Source of the DNA: an uncultured Clostridia bacterium
GTDB taxonomy: Bacteria; Bacillota; Clostridia; Oscillospirales; CAG-272
Direction of reading: 5' to 3'
Assembly (NCBI GenBank): GCA_904502055.1
Contig: CAJGDZ010000064.1
Coordinates: 1 to 9,394, forward strand
DNA length: 9,394 nt
The notes below the pieces were generated by a model. That model was not told the origin of the DNA. It did not search any database and worked only from the letters and a program-made list of their open reading frames with translations. The position numbers and the translations under genes are program-made. This document shows positions 6,407 through 9,394 of this stretch, piece by piece; position 1 is the first letter of the stretch; each line of letters opens with the position of its first letter.

Positions 6407-7627
6407 ATGAAACAACAGACCAATCTAACAAAACGCTGGTGGATTCTTGCTGCCGGTGTTGTCACGATGCTCTTTGCCGGCATTTTGTATGCCTGGTCGA
6501 TTCTCAAGCTTCCGCTTGCAGAGGAGCTTGGCTATGCGCCGTCAACGCTGGCATTGAATTTTACACTTACAATGTCCTTCTTCTGCCTTGGCGGCTTTCT
6601 TTCGGGAAAGCTGGCTCGCCGAATCGGCACGAGATATACCATCATCCTGGCCGGTCTTATGGCGGGACTTGGTTACGTGCTGACCAGCCGTCTTGGAGCA
6701 GAGAATACCTTTTTGCTTTATTTCACCTATGCGCTCCTGGCAGGTCTTGGTATCGGAATGGCGTATATCGTTATCATTTCCACGGTAAACTCCTGGTTCC
6801 CTGACAGGCGTGGCCTTTCCTCCGGCGCACTTATGATGGGCTTTGGCGCCAGCACGCTTTTGCTGGGCAAGATCGCAGACCGCCTTTTTGCCAGCGCGAT
6901 CGGTTGGCGAAGCACGTACGTGATCATTGGTGTGGCCATTGCCGTGGTGATCGTGCTTTCCTCGCTTGTCATCAAGGCACCCGATGCGAGTGTTACGCTT
7001 CCGCAAAAGAAAAAGGGGAATGCCGCAAGACAAGAGCGCTTTGAGGTGCGTGATTACACGCCCTCGGAGATGATCCGCCGTTTCTCATTCTGGCGTGCCT
7101 TTATCGCACTGGTTTGCCTGACGGCGGTAGGTAGCTCGGTGATCAGCTTCGCACGCGATCTGGCGCTTTCGGTCGGTGCCGAGGCGGCGCTTGCTACAAC
7201 GCTTGTCGGCGTGCTGGCAGTCTGTAACGGACTTGGACGCATCCTCACCGGCGCGATCTTTGACGCGATGGGCCGCCGCTTTACCATGATCGCGGCCGGC
7301 ATTCTGACCATTTTCGCGGCGGGAGTGACACTCATTGCCGTGAGTGTGGGATCGGTTGTGCTTTGTGTGATCGGTCTTTGCCTGACGGGACTTTCCTACG
7401 GCACGTCGCCTACCGTTTCCTCGGCCTTTACCTCGTCCTTTTACGGACAAAAGTATTTTGCTACCAATCTCAGTATCAGCAATTTCAACCTGATGGTTGC
7501 TTCCTTTATCGCCACCGCGTGTTCGTCGCTCCAGATGTCAACGGGCGGATATACCGCACCCTTTATACTCCTTTTGGCACTTGCGGCGGTGGCCCTAGCG
7601 CTGAACATCAGCATCAAAAAGCCGTAA
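6407..7627 (+). CDS. MFS transporter, OxlT (oxalate/formate antiporter)-like
   Basis: The 406-residue product is very hydrophobic and fits 12 membrane helices in two halves. The first helix carries AGILYAWSILKLPL, typical of the OxlT-type branch. An MFS motif A is visible after helix 2 (GKLARRIGTRYTI, about 67-79), with its pseudo-repeat in the second half (GRILTGAIFDAMGRRFTM, about 275-292). The central cytoplasmic loop (about 190-225) is rich in Lys and Arg. Members of this group exchange or co-transport small carboxylates, and many are uncharacterised; oxalate transport should not be assumed. It lies 21 bases after the aldolase and has its own AAAAAGGAA site eight bases before the ATG. A link to amino-acid or organic-acid flux of the aldolase is an inference from that coupling. 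Confidence 0.85.
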   Translation: MKQQTNLTKRWWILAAGVVTMLFAGILYAWSILKLPLAEELGYAPSTLALNFTLTMSFFCLGGFLSGKLARRIGTRYTIILAGLMAGLGYVLTSRLGAENTFLLYFTYALLAGLGIGMAYIVIISTVNSWFPDRRGLSSGALMMGFGASTLLLGKIADRLFASAIGWRSTYVIIGVAIAVVIVLSSLVIKAPDASVTLPQKKKGNAARQERFEVRDYTPSEMIRRFSFWRAFIALVCLTAVGSSVISFARDLALSVGAEAALATTLVGVLAVCNGLGRILTGAIFDAMGRRFTMIAAGILTIFAAGVTLIAVSVGSVVLCVIGLCLTGLSYGTSPTVSSAFTSSFYGQKYFATNLSISNFNLMVASFIATACSSLQMSTGGYTAPFILLLALAAVALALNISIKKP

Positions 7628-7632
7628 ATATA

Positions 7633-7662
7633 AAAACCTCCTCAAATGAGGAGGTTTTCTTT
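7633..7662. terminator. Bidirectional terminator between MFS gene and azlD
   Basis: AAAACCTCCTC (7633-7643) pairs perfectly with GAGGAGGTTTT (7648-7658) around AAAT, followed by further T residues. It comes right after the transporter stop and two bases beyond the azlD stop on the other strand, so it can end both transcripts. Confidence 0.9.
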
Positions 7663-7664
7663 TG

Positions 7665-7991
7665 TTAAAACAGAAACTGAACCGCCATCATATAGCAGAG
7701 CGTTCCGCCGAGAATGCTGATCAGCGTGTTTCGTTTCCAGACGTGAAGCAGGGCAACGATCAGTGCCGAAGCGAGGGCGGGGAGATAGTCCGCGGTGTGG
7801 GCGAAGCTGACGTCCTTTAGGCAATAAACCACCAGCATTCCCATAACGGCGGCGGGGAGGAATCGGCCGAGCTTTTCCACGATCCTCGGCGTTTTCTTGG
7901 CTCCGCTGAAAATAACAAAGGGCAGAAAACGGAGCGCGGCGGTAACCAAGGCAATGACGGCAATGGCGAACACGGTGTATCGATCATTCAT
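7665..7991 (-). CDS. azlD: AzlD, small subunit of branched-chain amino acid exporter
   Basis: This 108-residue membrane protein has about four hydrophobic segments and the AzlD pattern RFLPFVIFSG near the N-terminus and RFLPAAVMGMLVVYCL in the middle. AzlD works with AzlC, the larger subunit, to export branched-chain amino acids or their analogues (known from 4-azaleucine resistance). The reading frame also contains a GTG at 7997, but AGGAGG (8001-8006) is only three bases from that codon and nine bases from the ATG at 7991, so the ATG is chosen. The ribosome binding site lies inside the end of azlC and the genes overlap by eight bases, giving translational coupling. It ends at the bidirectional terminator. 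Confidence 0.9.
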   Translation of the reverse strand: MNDRYTVFAIAVIALVTAALRFLPFVIFSGAKKTPRIVEKLGRFLPAAVMGMLVVYCLKDVSFAHTADYLPALASALIVALLHVWKRNTLISILGGTLCYMMAVQFLF

Positions 7992-8667
7992 TTTCACCCA
8001 CCTCCTTGTAAAGGCAAAGCGAAATGAGGATGAGAAACATCGAGGGAATCAAGAAGCTTTGACTTCCAAATATAACAAGGCATATGACCGAGATGGCAAC
8101 GCCGAGTATGGCGGAGGCGTGCTTTTTGGCGGTGAGCCATTGCTCGACAAATATTGTGATAAAAAGCGCGGTCAGAACGAAATCGATGCCTTGACTGTTA
8201 AACGTAACAAGTGCGCCGAAAACAGACCCAAGCACGGTGCCAAGCACCCAATATATGTGATCAAAGAGGGTTACCAAAATGTAATACTTCTTGCGTTCCT
8301 TTGGGGCAATGTCCGGATTTTCCGTACACAAAAGGGAATAGGTCTCGTCGGTGAGCGCGAAGATCAGATAAGGCTTGCTTTTGCCGATCCTTTTGTATTT
8401 GTCAAGCATGGAAACGCCGTAAAACAGGTGCCTGGCGTTGACCATCAATGTGGTTAGAGCAAGCGTGATCATCGAGGCACCGCCCGTAAGCAGACCCACC
8501 GCCACGTATTGCATTGAGCCGGCATAAATAACAAGGCTCATAAGCGGTGCAACAAAGGTGGCAAAGCCGTTTGCCTTGACAAGGATGCCAAAGCCAAATC
8601 CCAGCACCAGATAACCGGTCATTACGGGCAGGGTAGATATAAAAGCTTTTCTTGCCGTTGTGTTCAT
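7984..8667 (-). CDS. azlC: AzlC, large subunit of branched-chain amino acid exporter
   Basis: This 227-residue membrane protein matches the AzlC family in length and pattern: MTGYLVLGFGFGILV after a short cytoplasmic start, IYAGSMQYVAVGLL, and the signature NARHLFYGVSMLDKYK followed by FALTDETYSLL. It forms the exporter with AzlD, whose gene follows with an eight-base overlap. The start is set at the ATG at 8667; an in-frame TTG at 8673 is only two bases from the GGAG ribosome binding site, whereas the ATG is eight bases away. A good promoter lies just upstream. Substrate specificity beyond branched-chain amino acids is not visible in the sequence. Confidence 0.92.
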   Translation of the reverse strand: MNTTARKAFISTLPVMTGYLVLGFGFGILVKANGFATFVAPLMSLVIYAGSMQYVAVGLLTGGASMITLALTTLMVNARHLFYGVSMLDKYKRIGKSKPYLIFALTDETYSLLCTENPDIAPKERKKYYILVTLFDHIYWVLGTVLGSVFGALVTFNSQGIDFVLTALFITIFVEQWLTAKKHASAILGVAISVICLVIFGSQSFLIPSMFLILISLCLYKEVGENE

Positions 8668-8699
8668 TGTCAATACTCCGTCAAAATATGGATTGCTTT

Positions 8700-8728
8700 A
8701 TTATACCATAAAATAGGTGTAATGTAAA
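8700..8728 (-). promoter_or_regulatory. Promoter of the azlCD operon
   Basis: Minus-strand TTTACA (8728-8723) and TATAAT (8705-8700) are separated by 17 bases, matching eleven of twelve consensus positions. Expected start near 8693, a short leader of about 25 bases. No T-box or leucine-responsive leader fits in this space. Confidence 0.75.
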
Positions 8729-8751
8729 GATTCTTTATATCTCAAAAATAA

Positions 8752-8940
8752 AATGCCACAGAGGGCAAATTTGAGGCCTCTGCGGACGGCAAGACGAGGG
8801 TTGTGGACACCGAGGTTTCGGTTAAGGAGAAGCACGTTCCGATTCGGTTGCGGAAACCCGTGGTGCTGGCACTTGCCGCCGTAAACATGGACACCGTGGG
8901 GGCGGAGTTACATAATGATTTCATAGAAAAAGCGGCGTGA
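8752..8940 (+). pseudogene. Start-less plus-strand remnant, C-terminal end of a lost gene
   Basis: Plus-strand frame 1 is open for 62 codons, from just after TAA (8749-8751) to TGA (8938-8940), and reads like a real soluble protein tail: EGKFEASADGKTRVVDTEVS near the beginning, HVPIRLRKPVVLALAAVNMD in the middle and ELHNDFIEKAA at the end. Codons are those of neighbouring genes (GAG, AAG, GTG, GGC). No ATG occurs before 8887 and no ribosome binding site is seen, so the 5' part of the gene is missing, perhaps removed when the azlC promoter region was joined here. I do not recognise the family. A 71-codon frame on the other strand overlaps it but has a less natural composition. Confidence 0.45.
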
Positions 8941-8965
8941 CCTTGGTCACGCCGCAAATGTTTTT
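8927..8965. terminator. Terminator of the antiporter gene, possibly bidirectional
   Basis: GCGGCGTGAC (8932-8941) pairs perfectly with GTCACGCCGC (8946-8955) around CTTG. On the minus strand the stem is followed at once by five T (complement of 8927-8931), fitting the end of the antiporter gene. On the plus strand a T-run follows at 8960-8965. The stop codon of the plus-strand remnant lies inside the stem. Confidence 0.8.
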
Positions 8966-8969
8966 GTGT

Positions 8970-9394
8970 TTACTGCTTATCAGCCTTAGCGGTGATGGCC
9001 TTGATCACAAGCAGAGTTGCGATCATAAGCACAATACCGATGGGAAGGCAGATCAGCCAGTTCTGAACGAAGCCGGCAATGATAAAGCAGACAAAGGATA
9101 CAGCCGCTACGGTGATAGCGTAGGGAAGCTGTGTGGATACATGGTTTACGTGGTTGCACTGAGCACCTGCGGATGCCATAATGGTGGTATCCGAAATGGG
9201 CGAGCAGTGGTCACCGCAAACGGCACCGGCAAGGCAAGCCGAGATGCCAATAACCATAAGCTCGGGCATCGAGCCGTCTGCACCAACCTGGAAGATGGCA
9301 GTAACGATCGGGATAAGAATGCCGAACGTGCCCCAAGAGGTGCCCGTAGCGAACGCCAGGAAGCATGCTACCAGGAAGATGATAGCGGGCAGGA
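8970..9394 (-). CDS. nhaC: NhaC-family Na+/H+ antiporter, C-terminal part (5' partial)
   Basis: The frame runs leftwards from the window edge to TAA at 8970-8972, giving about 141 C-terminal residues; the ATG at 9269 is internal. The visible part contains FATGTSWGTFGILIP followed by SACLAGAVCGDHCSPISDTT and AQCNHVNHVSTQLPYA, highly characteristic of NhaC-type sodium/proton antiporters, whose polar membrane segments with Asp, His and Thr probably take part in ion binding. Two to three hydrophobic helices and a short charged tail (AKADKQ) follow. Such proteins exchange sodium for protons; some relatives instead move organic acids, so the substrate is an inference. The gene is transcribed toward azlC and ends at the hairpin at 8932-8955, which separates it from azlCD. 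Confidence 0.88.
   Translation of the reverse strand, partial: LPAIIFLVACFLAFATGTSWGTFGILIPIVTAIFQVGADGSMPELMVIGISACLAGAVCGDHCSPISDTTIMASAGAQCNHVNHVSTQLPYAITVAAVSFVCFIIAGFVQNWLICLPIGIVLMIATLLVIKAITAKADKQ

Noticed and set aside
8742..8957. 71-codon minus-strand frame between the antiporter and azlC.
   Set aside because: Its Ser/Thr-rich translation looks unnatural, it spans the terminator stem, and the plus strand reads as a better protein.

Overview
The window looks like a chromosomal segment from a Clostridia-type member of the Bacillota, probably gut-associated. This is inferred from strong purine-rich ribosome binding sites, sigma-A promoters with near-consensus boxes and 17-base spacers, T-rich intrinsic terminators, and gene families common in Clostridia (FliB-like methylase, AzlCD, an OxlT-type transporter, an NhaC-type antiporter, an AraC regulator next to a glycoside hydrolase). 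No phage, transposon, CRISPR, rRNA or tRNA gene is visible. The segment reads as short independent transcription units, several separated by strong hairpin terminators.

Layout, left to right. (1) 2-1141 (+): 3' part of a solitary HsdR-N type PD-(D/E)XK nuclease gene, cut by the left edge. (2) 1160-1417 (+): a perfect TTGACA-17-TATAAT promoter, about 190 bases of foldable sequence with no convincing reading frame, and a very strong terminator. This is a candidate free-standing noncoding RNA that I cannot assign to a family. (3) 1549-2442 (+): a cysteine-rich FliB-like protein with its own promoter. (4) 2489-3448 (-): a GH5-like (clan GH-A) glycoside hydrolase, divergent from (5) 3769-4737 (+), an AraC-type regulator that probably controls it. 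The space between them holds both promoters and a 44-codon minus-strand reading frame. (6) 4786-5187 (-): a PaaI-type hotdog thioesterase, divergent from (7) a two-gene operon with a perfect promoter: a threonine aldolase-type PLP lyase (5360-6385) and an OxlT-type MFS transporter (6407-7627). (8) 7665-8667 (-): azlC and azlD, overlapping by 8 bases, a branched-chain amino acid exporter. (9) 8752-8940 (+): a start-less 62-codon reading frame that looks like the tail of a lost gene. (10) 8970-9394 (-): the C-terminal part of an NhaC-family sodium/proton antiporter, cut by the right edge.

Functionally the segment mixes a possible defence nuclease, carbohydrate use (hydrolase plus AraC regulator) and amino-acid handling (aldolase plus transporter, AzlCD, antiporter). 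The most unusual item is the promoter-RNA-terminator cassette at 1160-1417 beside the solitary nuclease. Two other spots (3481-3615 and 8752-8940) look like debris of lost genes.
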